Source of the DNA: Lineus longissimus
Taxonomy: Eukaryota; Nemertea; Pilidiophora; Heteronemertea; Lineidae
Direction: 5' to 3'
Assembly: GCF_910592395.1 (NCBI RefSeq)
Contig: NC_088323.1
Coordinates: 13,565,501 to 13,629,500, forward strand
Length of the DNA: 64,000 nucleotides
This document shows, one piece after another, positions 1 to 10,781 of this stretch. The notes beneath the pieces were generated by a model. It was not told the DNA's origin and did no database searches. It saw only the letters and a list, made by a program, of their open reading frames with translations. Positions within the stretch are counted from its first letter, which is position 1, and every line of letters starts with the position of its first letter. The position numbers and the translations under genes are program-made.

Positions 1-502
1 GATTGTAGATTTCTTAGGGTTTTGAGCAGCTTGTGGCGGTGATAGTTTTGTTGTCAATGTGTTGCCCCGGCCAACTAATGAATACAAAATAGTTGTCTAG
101 ACAAAAGGCAGGCCATCACTTCGAAAGAATTTGCAATGGATGATGAATGGTCGACAATATGGAATCTAAACGAGGATGGGCAACCTTGGGACTTCAGAGC
201 TGGTGACTGATTGCATGGATGGTTGCTGATTGCATGACAACACATAACGTGTACGCGTGGTCTTATTACTTCAGCGATTCCGACCGATGTCATTCTTTGA
301 AAATCTGCGAATGTAAGATTTCGATTTCAAAGTCGGGGAGGGGTCAGATGATTTGCAGATGTTATCCTGCAATTCCCATTTTACAATCTTGCAATATACA
401 CATATCTTGAAAAAATTTGAACTGTGGCCTCCGAGGCATTAACACTGACTGATTGTTAATATAGTTAATATAGTTGAGTTTTTCTACTGTGTTCCTGCGA
501 AT
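1..502. other. No gene recognised
   Basis: Only short open frames on both strands, none with a motif I can name. The stretch lies downstream, in the gag sense, of the minus-strand BEL/Pao gag remnant and may be decayed element sequence. It has no counterpart next to the second gag copy, whose homology stops at the equivalent of position 503. Confidence 0.5.
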
Positions 503-1560
503 GTATGAATATGTATTTCATCTCTCAATCAACACTCCTACTTTGATTTCGATCGCCTTATTCTGCAAGGCAACATATCCGGTTTCCAACAGAAGTGAGG
601 AAGGCCTATTGGCAGCGTATTTTTTAGAGTTCATGTTTGTTGTTTTAGATTCCGTGTGATCTTTGATTCTGATTTTCTGTACGTCTGAATACTTTTGAGA
701 TATGGCGCACATTACTGTGTAACTTGGATTTCCATACTTCTGTTTAAAAGATGCGTGAAAACTGCAGTGGGATTTCTTACCACAAGTGTGACATTTGCTC
801 TGGTTGCTGCATTCCTTGGCGATGTGAGAGGTTCTGAGGCAGTTATTGCAAAGGCGTTTGTTGAAAACGGCACTGTATCAGTCAGCTGGCGATATCGTAA
901 ACTCAAAACAAGAATGACCGGAGTTACAGAACTGACACTTCTTGGGTCTGGCGGGAACACTTACAAATGAATCCACTGAAACTTTATTTCCGTTCTGGCT
1001 TGTATTTCGAATTTGCATACTTTTCCTATGAGTATCTGAATGTGAAGGAGCATCCGCGCGTTCTCCGACGTTCTCAAGCTTTCTGCCAATGAATTAATGA
1101 ATCGCTTGAAGTCAAAGGCATCCTGTTGTCCCGAAGTTCCCATCTTTTCCCGGCAGAATTTTGGTAGTTTCTTTTTAATGATTGGTAAGATAAAGGGAGC
1201 GCATTGGTAGACATCAACGTTGAGGTTTTCAAGGGACCGTATGTCTCATCATTACTCGGTTGTGGAATGCCCGGAGAGCATTATTATGCCCTGCTGGGCC
1301 TGGCATTTCCAAGAGGTTATTCACAAGTGATCGAATGATTTTTCGGTGTTGTCCGAAGCGTTCTTTCAGGATTTTTACCAGTACTTTCAAGTTGAAGACC
1401 AGCAACGGCGTCTGTCGCTGTGCCCGTTAACTGTCCCTTGATGTAATTGCATTTCATGCGTAGTTTGCACGGAGAACATGCCGCTTCAATAGTGTCCCTA
1501 AAATATTTCGATGATGTGCACGTCCCATCGAATGTTGGTAATTTCAACTTTGGCAGTTGG
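503..1560 (-). pseudogene. BEL/Pao retrotransposon gag remnant, copy 1
   Basis: Read on the minus strand, the N-terminal part (1,317-1,560) has the BEL/Pao gag pattern KLPTFDGT followed by IKGQLTGTA and AGLQLES, the domain that precedes the nucleocapsid in this superfamily. Between 720 and 940 two nucleocapsid zinc knuckles can be read, CQFCNSGHSCFE and CNNCLRTSHIAKEC, but in a frame different from the long open frame there, so indels have broken the gene. The last cysteine of the first knuckle is replaced by Phe in this copy. No complete gag frame survives. A second copy lies at 25,740-27,150 and matches from about 503. The 5' part is cut at 1,560, exactly where repeat R1 begins. Assignment to BEL/Pao rests on motif recall. 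Confidence 0.72.
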
Positions 1561-2165
1561 AATAAACGCTTCCTTTGGGTAAGGTTCGGGTGCATATATG
1601 TGGGGTGGATAAGAGGCTTCCGATAATTGACCCAGCTCGGCCATATCAGAGTCAGGCAAGTAGGGAACGTTTGGTTTCAACATCAAAGCCACCTCCCATT
1701 CCGAAAGACGCATTTTGGGACAGCGCTCTCTTGGGTCACCCGTTGACCCAAGCGAATTCCACACATTAACTGGAACTTCTTCGATCACCTGAAGATAGCC
1801 ATTACAAATGCTCCGATTTAGAACAACCGCCAAATTCAAATTCACTGGGTAGCATAAGGTTTCAGTTGTCATCTAATGAGATATTCATATTTTGTCAATT
1901 TTGACCGACTACAACGACTTTTTTAGCAAATTTAATTTCACGTTTGGGGTAAAAAACAAAAATCGTAGGAAAAAATTAAAAATAAATCTTGTCGTTTGTG
2001 GTCAAACGTCAACAAGTTTAGAAATCACATTTTTGTTTTATTCACATTTTTCTAATTTCGTGTAATTGTTATCTAATTTGATATTTTTATAGTTTTGTGG
2101 TTTGGAACCGCAGTTTCTTGGTTATAGATATTAGAAATCGGTTCATTTTCCCATCGATGAGTTTG
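1561..2165. repeat. Repeat family R1, copy a
   Basis: One of five related blocks in the window (also 4,200-4,870; 28,580-29,390; 31,110-31,760; 42,330-42,990). Copies a and c both begin abruptly at AATAAACGCTTCC, which marks one terminus. All end near CCCATCGATG. On the minus strand 1,575-1,872 holds an open stretch with VCNGHVQLIE- and DPRERCP-like segments that partly recur in other copies, so part of R1 may once have been coding. I do not recognise the protein. It could be an internal piece of a larger transposon. Confidence 0.6.
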
Positions 2166-2167
2166 TT

Positions 2168-2446
2168 TTGGCAAACATTAACCACCTGGAAAAAAGGATT
2201 ATCAAATTCCTTAATCTTCTCATGAAATCCAACAATAGATTGATTCAGAAATGTCTAATGCTTACTCTTAATGGTGGCCGGTCCTCTCTTGGGAATACTT
2301 TCACCCATCTGTGTCACACATATGGTTGCGATAGGAAGGTTCAGGATCTAATGCAAAAGCAGCTGGTTTATTATGCTCATGATGAATTGCTTAAACGGAT
2401 GGGTTCACACCTGGGAGTTACTTGGTATGAGGGATACGGGCAATGA
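2168..2446 (+). pseudogene. Fragment of LINE-like ORF C-terminus
   Basis: A 92-residue frame. Its segment NRLIQKCLMLTLNGG followed by SSLGNTFTHL resembles, in layout, a minus-strand segment at 61,395-61,640 (NKYTRKCIQLIVAG, SSPLGKTFTYI). I associate this LNG/SxLGxxF pattern with tail fragments of LINE ORFs in aquatic invertebrates, from memory only. The piece is absent from R1 copy c at 28,580-29,390, so it is either an insertion into copy a or a loss from copy c. Confidence 0.35.
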
Positions 2447-3419
2447 GATCTGAAATCGATCAGAAATTACTGACATAATTAGTTTATTGTGTATCGGGTG
2501 ATTAGTGGTAGGTAGCAATATTGTATATGTTGTAAACAACTATGTACTTGTAAGTAATTTAGGCCCTTAAATGGGTTATTTCTTGTGTATTTGTTTCTCC
2601 TGCACCGTGCACTACCTTCGTATATGCACCACGAATTTCATGTACTTTTTGTAGTACGAAATAAACAGCTATATACTGTATATTAAGGCGCAAAGTGTTG
2701 TGAGGTATACAATTCCAATTGTTGAACACGCAATTTGGCCATACTTACATTGAGCCCCTCGATCAGGGCAATATAAATCCAGAGTGTGAAATCTCTTTGT
2801 GCAATAATGGTCAACATTGAATTTAGTTCCACTTAGGAAATATTGATGGCACCACTTATTTTCGTAGACAGTGCGATGTTTTTATCTACCTTTTCTCTTT
2901 CTAAACTGGTTGACTTTAGTTAATTAAAGTTATTTTTATGATAAATTACATGACTTAGTCCCACTCAATTCATAGTTCAAATGCCGAAGTGGTCGGTGCA
3001 ATTCACACACAATTCACAAATTGTGGGCAAAAAATCAATCAAATTTTTTGAATACGGTTATTCAAATCAAAATGGATTCTTTGGCAGAGACAAAGGAAGT
3101 TCCAAGATTTCAAATTGTGCCAATGAGGATGATAATCATGGTCGGCTGTTTTTTCATGACCTCTAGACTTTGTCAGGCGTTTTCTCAAAACTACCAAAAG
3201 TGGAGTTAGACTTCTATTGTTCTGAGTTTGCCGTTGATTACGACCTGATTATGGACTTTTTTATGACAAATTGCAAACTGATCAATGAGTGCGTACAGCT
3301 TAATTGCGGTTTGATTATGGTTGTTAGGCAATTAGCGGCGAATCAAAATTTATTAACACATCTACCTAAAATGTTAGATCGTTCCCAACAATAAAAGTCA
3401 ACAATTCATATTATACAGC
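2447..3419. other. Non-coding repeat tract shared with 29,400-30,180
   Basis: No convincing gene. From about 2,790 the sequence runs parallel to 29,410-30,180 (same order, same strand, many substitutions), so it belongs to a composite unit, R1 plus tract plus LINE, that occurs at least twice. Short plus frames at 2,981-3,394 are not conserved as frames between the copies. Confidence 0.5.
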
Positions 3420-3880
3420 ATTACAAACGCGAGTTTCGAGCTGAGCTAAGAAATCAAAATACCGAAATGGAGACAAATTTTTACAAAGAATTAGTGTTTT
3501 GGTCGAAGTAGATCAAAATAGATTTTGGAAAATGCAAAACTGTCGTCTGCAAACGCCAAACAGACCCAAACCACCGATGCGGTTCGAGTGTAAAACACTC
3601 AACAATTCAAAAGACGTAACCAACAATTTGGCAAGCTTCCTCGCTGATCTCTACTCTACTGAGTGTATGCAAAATAAGATGAGACATTCAGACGGGAAGT
3701 TGATAGCTCGGTGAAGGCTATGGAGGGAAAACCTAATGGCCTTGACCACACATTCACATTAGAAGAACTAAATCGCTGTATCCGTGATATAAAATATAGC
3801 AAAGGCTGGGGGCACGAGTTAAATACTTACTGATGAACACTTGAAATACGGTGGACTCAAGTGTCATGTGACGTTAATGA
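3420..3880 (+). pseudogene. LINE reverse transcriptase N-terminal region, fragment
   Basis: Plus-strand frames give FRAELRNQN, DQNRFWKMQNCRLQ and FTLEELNRCIRDIKYSKGW, the linker before RT motif 1 in many LINE ORF2 proteins (charged linker, 'DQNxFWK', then a 'KxxGWD' style segment). Several frameshifts and stops break it. A parallel copy lies at 30,331-31,095. The element is non-LTR, and the clade (CR1, L2 or Jockey group) cannot be set from this piece. Confidence 0.6.
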
Positions 3881-3955
3881 ATGTGTGCAATACTTTTTCT
3901 TAATTCCGATCTTGTACCCATGATGGCAAGAAAGGAATAATACGATCGATCCAAA

Positions 3956-4199
3956 ATGGAAAAGCGAAAGAAGGGTTTGCGCCGTGTAGCAACTAAGCTT
4001 CATGCAAGACTAATGCCGATGGAACGAACTAAGTATTTCCGAGCCCGCAACAGAGGGCTTACCGACCAAAAGAAAAGTGGATGTGATTCAACCGCTTTTC
4101 TTCTGCAGGAAACCATCCGGCACAACATTGAAAGGCGCTCAAAACTCTACTCCTGTTTCCTTGACATTGTCAGAGTATTTCAAATAAAGAGTCAGGCAG
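3956..4199 (+). pseudogene. LINE reverse transcriptase palm fragment
   Basis: The frame reads through CDSTAFLLQETIRHNIERRS and then LYSCFLDIVRVF. This matches the LINE RT segment that holds the first catalytic Asp (usual pattern FLDxxxAFD). The Ala-Phe-Asp part is altered to VRVFQ. The homologous piece at 12,215-12,330 reads YSCFLDTVKAF. It probably continues, after a gap, the fragment at 3,420-3,880. Confidence 0.6.
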
Positions 4200-4870
4200 C
4201 TAGACACACGCTGGCACAGAGGTCTCTCGGGTCTCGAGGTACGCCCAACCAATTCCCCACAACTGGACTTTGAAATTTTTTTCGATCAGCTGAACATTGC
4301 CGTTACAAACACCCCGTCTTAAAGCAAACGCCTGCTTCAAAGTCACTGATTTTTATAAAGCTATTTAGATATAATGTCAAAGATAACATTTATATGAAAA
4401 ACGATATGATTCACATTTTGCTTTTCGACAGTTTTGAGGAGAAGTGATGGCACTGGTTTGAGAATAATTTTCGATGTGCGTTTTTCTACTCCACATCATC
4501 AAATATTTTTGTGGTTAGCAGTTCAGTATGTTGTCGGTGCTTAATTGACCATCTAAGGGGATCACATGGTTACTTACTAATTTTGACCAACTACAACTAG
4601 TTTTATATCAGGTTTAATTTCGCGTTCGCGGTAAAAAACGAAAAAAAACATGAACAAATGCTAAACGTCGCGTTTTTTGTGGTTAGATATTCATATGTTT
4701 AGAAATCCCATTTCATGTCAATTAGAATTTTTCAAATTTAATGTAACTGTTATTTAATGGGATATTTGATTGTTTTGCGATTATGTAGCCCAGGTTCTAG
4801 TTTAATTGTTTAAATGGTTCATTTTCCCATCGATGCACTTGTTTTGGCACACCTCTGAGCGCAAAGTGGT
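4200..4870. repeat. Repeat family R1, copy b
   Basis: Parallels 31,110-31,760 (copy d) closely and 42,330-42,990 (copy e). All share the run of text around the AACATTGCCGTTACAAAC-like segment, the ATGGCACTGGTTTGAGAATA segment and the terminal CCCATCGATGCACTTG. No intact reading frame. Confidence 0.55.
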
Positions 4871-5954
4871 GTGAGGTATACCGTTCCAATATTGTTGAAC
4901 ACGCAATGTGGCTTATACCTTAGAAAAAAATTATGATGTATACGTCCATTCTTGAGTCACCTCATCAGAAACAATTTATAGTATATGTTGCCATTGATTA
5001 CAACCTAATCATGGATTTTTATAACAAATTGCAAAGAGATGAGAGGGCAATTTTGCTGGATGAGACGTATTTTCGACGCCTGTCGTCTTTTTCTCAACAA
5101 TTTTTCTGCTAATCTCATCCTCAGACAAGTGATTTTTTGGATTTGATCTTCCATTTGTGAATAATAACCCAATGCTGTTGACCTCCGTCGAGGAATTTAT
5201 CAAAAACTCCAAACGATTTGCCTTCTATAGGGTAACTCGTGTCAAATTTCACCATATAATGTTTTAGCTGTTTTTGACAAATGACTACGTCACTTTCTCA
5301 TAAATCGGTAAGGTTTTCGAATCGAAATGCACATTTTCTAGAAATTGATGGTTTAATCCCACCCGGACGGCTCGCTTCGATGCCGTTTTCGTTGATGACG
5401 TCACAACATGAACATTTTCGCGGTCGCGACGGTTTACATTCAGCGATCTTATAATAAATCTAATCAAAAATGAACAATTTGAGCTTTACATTTGTGATCA
5501 ACAATTAAAAACGGACGTATTGCCGCAAAGTTGTAAATCACATCATAGTATCACTTTAAGCCCGCCTGACCATACTGTAAATATACGGCTTCATAAATTA
5601 TTGGGAAATTGGGAATTGGATTGTCAACCTATCTATATTCACCTGCATTCTGCCACTCCAGTTGTAATAGGTGGCCATAAGTACGCGGCACCTTTTGTTC
5701 AATAAATAAAATTAGAGAGAAAAAACGAAAGATATTACGTGATCAGCCAAAATGATTATGTTTTCTTTCTCCAGAAATATTTGTTAGCTGGAAACATGAA
5801 CCATAAGGCGCGAAAATTTGGCAGTTTTAAAGTAGTGCATGGGTTACAGAATTAAAATTGAATCTATTCAAAGTGATCTCGAATTCTGGCTCTCATCTTA
5901 TTGTATACGTGTGCAATGTATTATGATATTTCGAAATTTGATTGTTGATACGGC
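4871..5954. other. No gene recognised
   Basis: Open frames of 60-67 codons occur on both strands but show no motif, no conservation with other parts of the window and no splice context that I trust. About 4,970-5,040 resembles 43,080-43,130, pointing to more decayed repeat sequence. Confidence 0.5.
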
Positions 5955-6059
5955 GTGAATAGACAGCGCTGATGTTCACATTTCACAACGGTCACCTTGC
6001 TGTCGCAGATGCTCTATCATGCTATTGAAAATGGCGCAGATGTTGACGAAGGGAAGAAG
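5955..6059 (+). pseudogene. Degenerate ankyrin-repeat exon, copy A1
   Basis: Related to the intact exon at 13,791-13,889: it shares GACAGCGCTGATG, the GTCACCTTGC segment and the 3' end GGGAAGAAG followed by the donor GTAACACACC. Insertions break the frame in the middle, so it cannot encode a clean 33-residue repeat. Its partner in the second duplication copy is 32,726-32,830. Confidence 0.65.
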
Positions 6060-6257
6060 GTAACACACCAAAAGCTTTCTCAAATCATAAGATGATAAAG
6101 CAATATCAAAAATACGTTGGCAATGTGTATGTTATTGTTGAATAAGATAACTACATTTAGTTTGAATCTCTTGAAATCAACTACTTCTCGATCTATCTAG
6201 TCGTTTATTTTTATGTATTTCGATATTTGCTTATCGACAGTGTCTGTCTTGTTATAG

Positions 6258-6310
6258 AACGGCTGGACGGCGCTAATGAGCGCCTCCAAAAACGCTCACC
6301 TTGGCGTCGT
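6258..6310 (+). pseudogene. Truncated ankyrin-repeat exon, copy A2
   Basis: Starts after the acceptor TGTCTTGTTATAG and reads NGWTALMSASKNAHLGVV, the first half of an ankyrin repeat (TALM helix 1). The second helix and donor are missing; homology to the intact exon stops soon after position 6,310. Partner in the other duplication copy: 33,026-33,080. Confidence 0.65.
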
Positions 6311-6405
6311 AGTGTACGGGGTTGTTATAAAACGGTTGATTCACATATTAAAGTGAATGATATCAAGGTCTCCACCATATTATAGGGGGTTAAGTGGGCA
6401 TTTGT

Positions 6406-6590
6406 CTTACGCTTGTGAAGTGGTAAAGACTGCACCAGCAATAGGGACAGTGTTCCAGGTAATAAATCTTACGCTTGTGGAATGGTAATAATTGCTCCAG
6501 TAATGGAAACTGTGATCTGGGGAACAACTCTTACACTTGTGGAATGGTAAGAGGTTTGCTCAAGGAATCACACAAGGTACAGTGACAAAC
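6406..6590. repeat. 62-bp minisatellite, three units
   Basis: Units start at 6,406, 6,468 and 6,530, each with CTTAC(G/A)CTTGTG followed by AATGGTA or AGTGGTA. The first two are 62 bp and the third is cut short. The same array is present at 33,184-33,355, so it predates the segmental duplication. Confidence 0.85.
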
Positions 6591-7129
6591 AAATGTAAGC
6601 GTGTGACGACAGCAACACTTTTAATTGACACCTGTCATATATAGTTATCTTTCACTGCTGGAGGTTTTATTGAGATCAATCAATATTTCCAGTATGGTTC
6701 CGATAGGTTGCTAAACACGCAGGGAAACGGAGTCCTAAATGCGAGGTATTTCTTTGTGTCAAGCTCTGCTAAACGTTACAGAATTGGGGTTGGGGTGGAC
6801 TTAGCTACAAGAGTAAAGCACTACATTGATAAATGCAAAAAGGGGCGCTTGTTTAGAATCGTACTTCTTCGCTTGGAATCGGCCTGTTACTACTAAACAC
6901 CAGCTGTTGGGAGAATCGCCTTCATCGTCTTCGTCATCGAACTCCATCTGAAGACTAGAAACGTATAACTCTGACTCCTCATCCCCTCGACGCACTAAAA
7001 CTGTGCTTGCAAGCAACCAGTGCATGGTGAGAACCAGGGACTATGGTGGGAGTGACAAGCTACAAAAGGACAGCCCGTCAATATTCTGTGGTGTTGTGTG
7101 CAATCGCACTCGTCAGACACCTAGAGCTG
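6591..7129. other. Duplicated unknown sequence, no clear gene
   Basis: 6,700-7,060 is shared with the second duplication copy (33,822-34,000), and 6,885-7,060 also with 15,770-15,960. At both places plus-strand text reads MVRTRDYGGSD after a serine-rich stretch (ESPSSSSSSNSI). Frames are broken in the 6.9-kb copy. I do not recognise the protein; it may be host-derived or the coat of an element. Confidence 0.45.
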
Positions 7130-7476
7130 TGTTGTACTTAGGTCGTATATCTCCAGGTGTCGAAAAGACCGCACTTCGGGGTTTCAACTTTTCTGGGGAG
7201 TTGCTGACTGAATTTTATGGCGAACTTGGTTGTCTGATATCTTTTTTACAACTGACTTTGTTACTACAAACTATCGATCAAAGCATACACATGTGGCGTA
7301 ATTATGAGACAACAGATTAAAAGGAAGCTCGATGATTGACTCCAAAAGAAGCTACTACGATTAAGAACCTAGGTTTATCCCAAAGGAATTGCTCAGGGCA
7401 CCACTGTAGACTTATTGGCTCCAGCGGCAATAACATGACCGTTGACTTGAATTCAGGAAAGGCATAGTTCCTGTCA
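7130..7476 (-). mobile_element. Putative BEL/Pao LTR, copy A
   Basis: A 347-bp block running TGTTGTACTTAGG...TTCCTGTCA on the plus strand (TG..CA ends in either sense), alignable with 27,154-27,499 and 34,023-34,257. The 27-kb copy sits directly 5' of a minus-strand BEL gag, where a 5' LTR would be, and carries AATAAA in the minus sense. Here the block lies downstream of BEL integrase (8,069-8,640), the place of a 3' LTR. Boundaries are inferred from where homology stops; no target-site duplication was confirmed. Confidence 0.4.
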
Positions 7477-8068
7477 TTCCCCGCTGCGCTAATCTTTTAA
7501 CAAATGATTATTTAATCCATTTTAATAGTTCACAGTGATTTGCCCGTACTGGACACCATCCAATCATCCACGGTGGTCTGTAATCAAGACTGGTGTTTTG
7601 ATACTTGCGTTTTCAAACGCAGACTAACTACTACAGATGTAAATTCAAAGTGGTAGATACAACTGGACATTTGAAGTTTATTAAAGAGATCAATCTGCGC
7701 TGTGATTCTAAAGCTTCTATTACCATTGTTACTAAACATTCGAAATGACGATTACCAAAAACACGCTAAACTAGTCAAGTAATCCACGATAAGAGCGTCA
7801 ATGTTCTAGTATTTCAATAAACATGTAGATGACATTCAGAATGTCACTTCGGTTGTCACTTCACTTTCTAATGGACGACAGGCGTCGTAACCCCGATGGA
7901 GGGAGTCGCAATGGCTGCAGGCGTCTTACCCTGACGGAGGGAGACATCCAAACCACTATACAATGCCCAAATGTATAGATAAATGTAGATACAATTAAAT
8001 GATGATTTTTGCGATATTCAGTAAATTTTTTACTGTCCGTAGTAATCCAAGTGTTCTCTGATTTAGAG
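7477..8068. other. Presumed 3' non-coding part of BEL element
   Basis: No reading frame of note. 7,540-7,640 is also found at 15,960-16,050, and the whole stretch at 34,260-34,880. It contains a short imperfect repeat around 7,880-7,950 (CGTAACCCCGATGGAGGGAG and CTTACCCTGACGGAGGGAG). Confidence 0.45.
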
Positions 8069-8640
8069 CTACGTAATAGCAGCGTTTGACCGTTTTGGTC
8101 TCGTCTTCAGTTTTTCTATGATCAGTTCTTCTATGATCGCCAGTTTCCAGTTTCTACTGTTGGCGTCCTTGTCGTGTACGAGAATGACGTCATTAATATC
8201 ACTTATGTCGGTTTTGGCATTTTGTTTTCTATAAGTTCGTATTGGTGTTGTTCCCGCAACCTCGCGAGATAGTGTAGTGCGGAACAATTTAGCGTGCAGG
8301 ATATTTTCTCAAATTTCGCGAGTAGGTCATGCTCGCGAATATATTCTGCCGCGAAAATATCTTGCTTTTCAGCTAGAATTCCATGTCGTTGATGCCATGC
8401 CTTCACATGCAGTGCATCCATTTAAGCCCTATGTAGTTCTAAGCTTACGAAACCATAAAAAAGTGATTCATTGATACTGTGTATACCCCTGGCAATTAGC
8501 ACGTATATAATTACACCTAACAACCACAAATTCCACACCACACCATGACCTTTGCCTAAATTAATGCTCATCTTTTGTGCTATCGGCTTAATTACTTTAT
8601 ACATTGAGACCTGTTGACAGTGGATTTGAGTATACTGTAT
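8069..8640 (-). pseudogene. BEL/Pao integrase C-terminal end, copy A
   Basis: On the minus strand, HYLARLREQHQYE is followed by DINDVILVHDKDANSR and NWKLAIIEEL. This is the BEL/Pao integrase tail: the 'YLxxLREQH' helix, then the small barrel with 'VxLVxDxxxxRxxWKLAxIxEL'. The two pieces are in different frames. The gene continues upstream at 9,651-10,029 once the foldback insertion (8,660-9,636) is removed. Two more copies of this segment are at 22,360-22,640 and 35,050-35,363. Confidence 0.72.
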
Positions 8641-8645
8641 AGACA

Positions 8646-8659
8646 CGTACACTTCGGTA
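8646..8659. repeat. Left target-site duplication of foldback element
   Basis: CGTACACTTCGGTA, repeated with one change (CGTACACTTCAGTA) at 9,637-9,650. The uninterrupted site survives in a paralogous copy near 22,878-22,892. Confidence 0.7.
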
Positions 8660-9636
8660 TACGGCAAAAAAGGTACAGAAAAAAAAGGTACAGGAAAAAA
8701 GGTACATGAAATAAAAGTACTGGAAATAAAAGTACTGGAAATAAAGGTACCGGAAAAAAGGTACCGGAAAAAAGTTACACAAATTGGCATAAATAGGTAA
8801 AAAAGTACAAAATTTTTTTTAGAATATTATTCTCTTCAACTGGTTCAGACTCGGCCTATGTATTAATCTTTTATTGCCCATTTTCTTCTTCTGTGACTAA
8901 GGTGGTGCCTTAAAATAGTTAAATACATTGCGGACAATTTTGTTACGGAATGAATTTGAGGAAAATTCATGGAAGAAGTTGCCCAACAGGGGAGCAGACG
9001 TTGTTTTGGTAATAACTACATTCATGTTCTTTTAAATTTTAAAATACTCGAGTCGTATTCTTATTCTTAAGGGCGGATCCAGGATCTCGGGACAGGGGAG
9101 CGCACCTGGTATCCTAGTATACCTGGCTTGTGTTTGGTCTTAAATCTAGTAATTTGTCTATAAGACCAGGCACATTGTTAATTGGGTCCAGCTCTATGAT
9201 GAATGTTAATTGATTAATTGCAATCTAACTTGAACATTGGTACATTTATCAGTTAACTCTTTTGCAGAGGGAATTGTCCCAGAATCTTTACAATCATCAT
9301 GATCTTGATAGTCGTGTTTTCACTATTGAAAACCATAACGATATATTGGAAATTTGATATACATGTACCTATTTCTAAGGCTTATGCAATGCCTACGCAA
9401 CAAATAAAGTTAAAGTTATGAATAGAAAAAGAGAGAATTCAAATGATTTTTTTTTTTTAATTGTGTACCTTTTTTACCTACTTATGCCATTTTCTGTACC
9501 TATTTTTCCAGTACCTTTTTTTCTGGTACCTTTATTTCCAGTACTTTTATTTTTTCTGTACCTTTATTTCCTGTACCTTTATTTCCGTACCTTTTTTTCC
9601 TGTACCTTTTTTTCCTGTACCTTTGTTACCAAGATT
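8660..9636. mobile_element. Foldback-type element with inverted minisatellite ends
   Basis: The left end (about 8,670-8,790) is a run of imperfect 12-14 bp units of the type GGTAC(A/C)GGAAAAAA. The right end (about 9,465-9,630) is the same array inverted (TTTTTTCCTGTACC type). Between them about 650 bp show no gene. The 14-bp direct repeats at 8,646 and 9,637 and the intact paralogous site at 22.88 kb show that this is a discrete insertion of about 977 bp into BEL integrase. Inverted tandem-repeat ends are typical of foldback elements. No transposase is encoded, so it was moved in trans. Confidence 0.7.
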
Positions 9637-9650
9637 CGTACACTTCAGTA
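9637..9650. repeat. Right target-site duplication of foldback element
   Basis: CGTACACTTCAGTA, partner of 8,646-8,659. Confidence 0.7.
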
Positions 9651-10029
9651 CCTATTCACTGGTAGTAGCTCTTGGTCAAAATATACGATTTTTATTTCAA
9701 CAGAAAAGAATTCGCCTTGAAAATATCATCTGTTCTACAATACTCGTCATGGGAAGCGTTTCCTGAACTTTTAAAGACATTTCGCGCGTTTGTATACCAA
9801 TTTCTCGAGTTTACCTCTGCCGGCACAAGTTATCCTCAATATTTTCGTGAGTCAACAATGACATATCATGTCCGTACATAAAATTGTTCGCGATAATAGC
9901 TTTCAGTTCAATTGGATCTGCTGACAGATACGTGAGTGATGTGTTATTTACCGTTGCTTGGATTTCTTTGACGAGATTTGGAACTCGTCCATTGGAATAA
10001 GTGATTTGCGCAAAGTTTTTTATGTGCAA
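9651..10029 (-). pseudogene. BEL/Pao integrase, middle part, copy A
   Basis: Minus-strand text LVKEIQATVNNTSLTYLSAD followed by PIELKAI and a YGHDMSLL segment matches the BEL/Pao integrase region that usually reads 'xExxxxxNxRPLTYxSxDPxxLxxLTPN'. The family's RPLTY is NTSLTY here. The frame ends at 9,811 and the remaining part is out of frame. It joins 8,069-8,640 across the foldback insertion. Its second copy is 37,623-37,890. Confidence 0.7.
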
Positions 10030-10038
10030 GTTTCGTCA

Positions 10039-10690
10039 CTATGAACAGCAAATGTCTGAGAGTTTACTTTCCGTTTTGTAACTTCTCCTGATGAGTTGAG
10101 ATCCTTTTCCCATTTTAATCAAATCACCCCACGATATCCGATTTCGTTTGTAGTCCTTCCGCTCTGATTCTTTGATCGAGCATGTCCGAGTTCGAACTCC
10201 ATTAGCGCAGATTGAACGAGACTCCTGGAAATAATCCAATGCTTCCTGATCTGATTCGGTTTACACATCCTTGGCGACTGGGGGTATCAACTGGACCGAT
10301 GCTCGTGAACAGTGATAGCCAAGGCGAATGATACGAAACAAGTTCTTTCGAGACATCTTTGTACCAGAGGAAATTAACCCACTTCGTCTCCGATTCTAGT
10401 AACTATAGAGCCAAAAAGGCCCGAGCGATATCTGTAGACAGACCAATCCGTTTGGCCCAAAAGAGCATAATAAGTTCAGTGAGATCCTGCAACATGTTAG
10501 GTTCTTCTTATAAACATGAGTTAAGCGATGGACTGTCACTTCAGGCGTCGAAGAAGATTCACAAGGGAGTGGTTTCACTTTCACGATGTACGGGAAAAAG
10601 AGGCAGGTAGTGACCGGTTTTACCATCATCTGGGTTGTTTTCCGAAATGAAGCCCTTTTCAATGTTTTCCTTCATTGCTTGGGTATAATT
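10039..10690 (-). pseudogene. BEL/Pao reverse transcriptase fragment
   Basis: In the minus sense, 10,680-10,400 reads TGHYLPLFPV in one frame with LRIVFDASS nearby, the BEL/Pao RT opening ('xYLPHHPVxxxxxxTTPxRVVFDAS'). 10,239-10,190 reads DYFQESRSICANG, similar to the 'EAxxxxxESxxIxxxG' stretch C-terminal of the catalytic core. The catalytic YVDD region was not found, so an internal deletion between RT and integrase is likely. A small related piece lies at 42,190-42,310. Confidence 0.65.
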
Positions 10691-10781
10691 AAAAATGTTT
10701 AACTTACATAGTCGTGCCATGACTTGACGTAACCTGGCTTCGCCTTCCCTTGTGTTAGTGAGTAGCTCTGCGTTGTCTGGT

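Noticed and set aside
6406-6590. CRISPR array
   Set aside because: The three 62-bp units repeat over their whole length; there are no conserved short repeats with variable spacers, and the setting is eukaryotic.
7070-7545. Solo LTR with 6-bp target duplication (GCCCGT) inserted relative to 15,950
   Set aside because: The insertion implied by comparison with 15,950 is longer than the LTR-like block itself and lacks TG..CA ends, so a clean solo-LTR event is not supported.
8422-8790. Long minus-strand frame rich in Phe, Thr, Val and Pro
   Set aside because: It is the translation of the GGTAC-rich minisatellite at the foldback end; the periodic residues come from the repeat. The plus frames at 9,418-9,766 are the same artefact.
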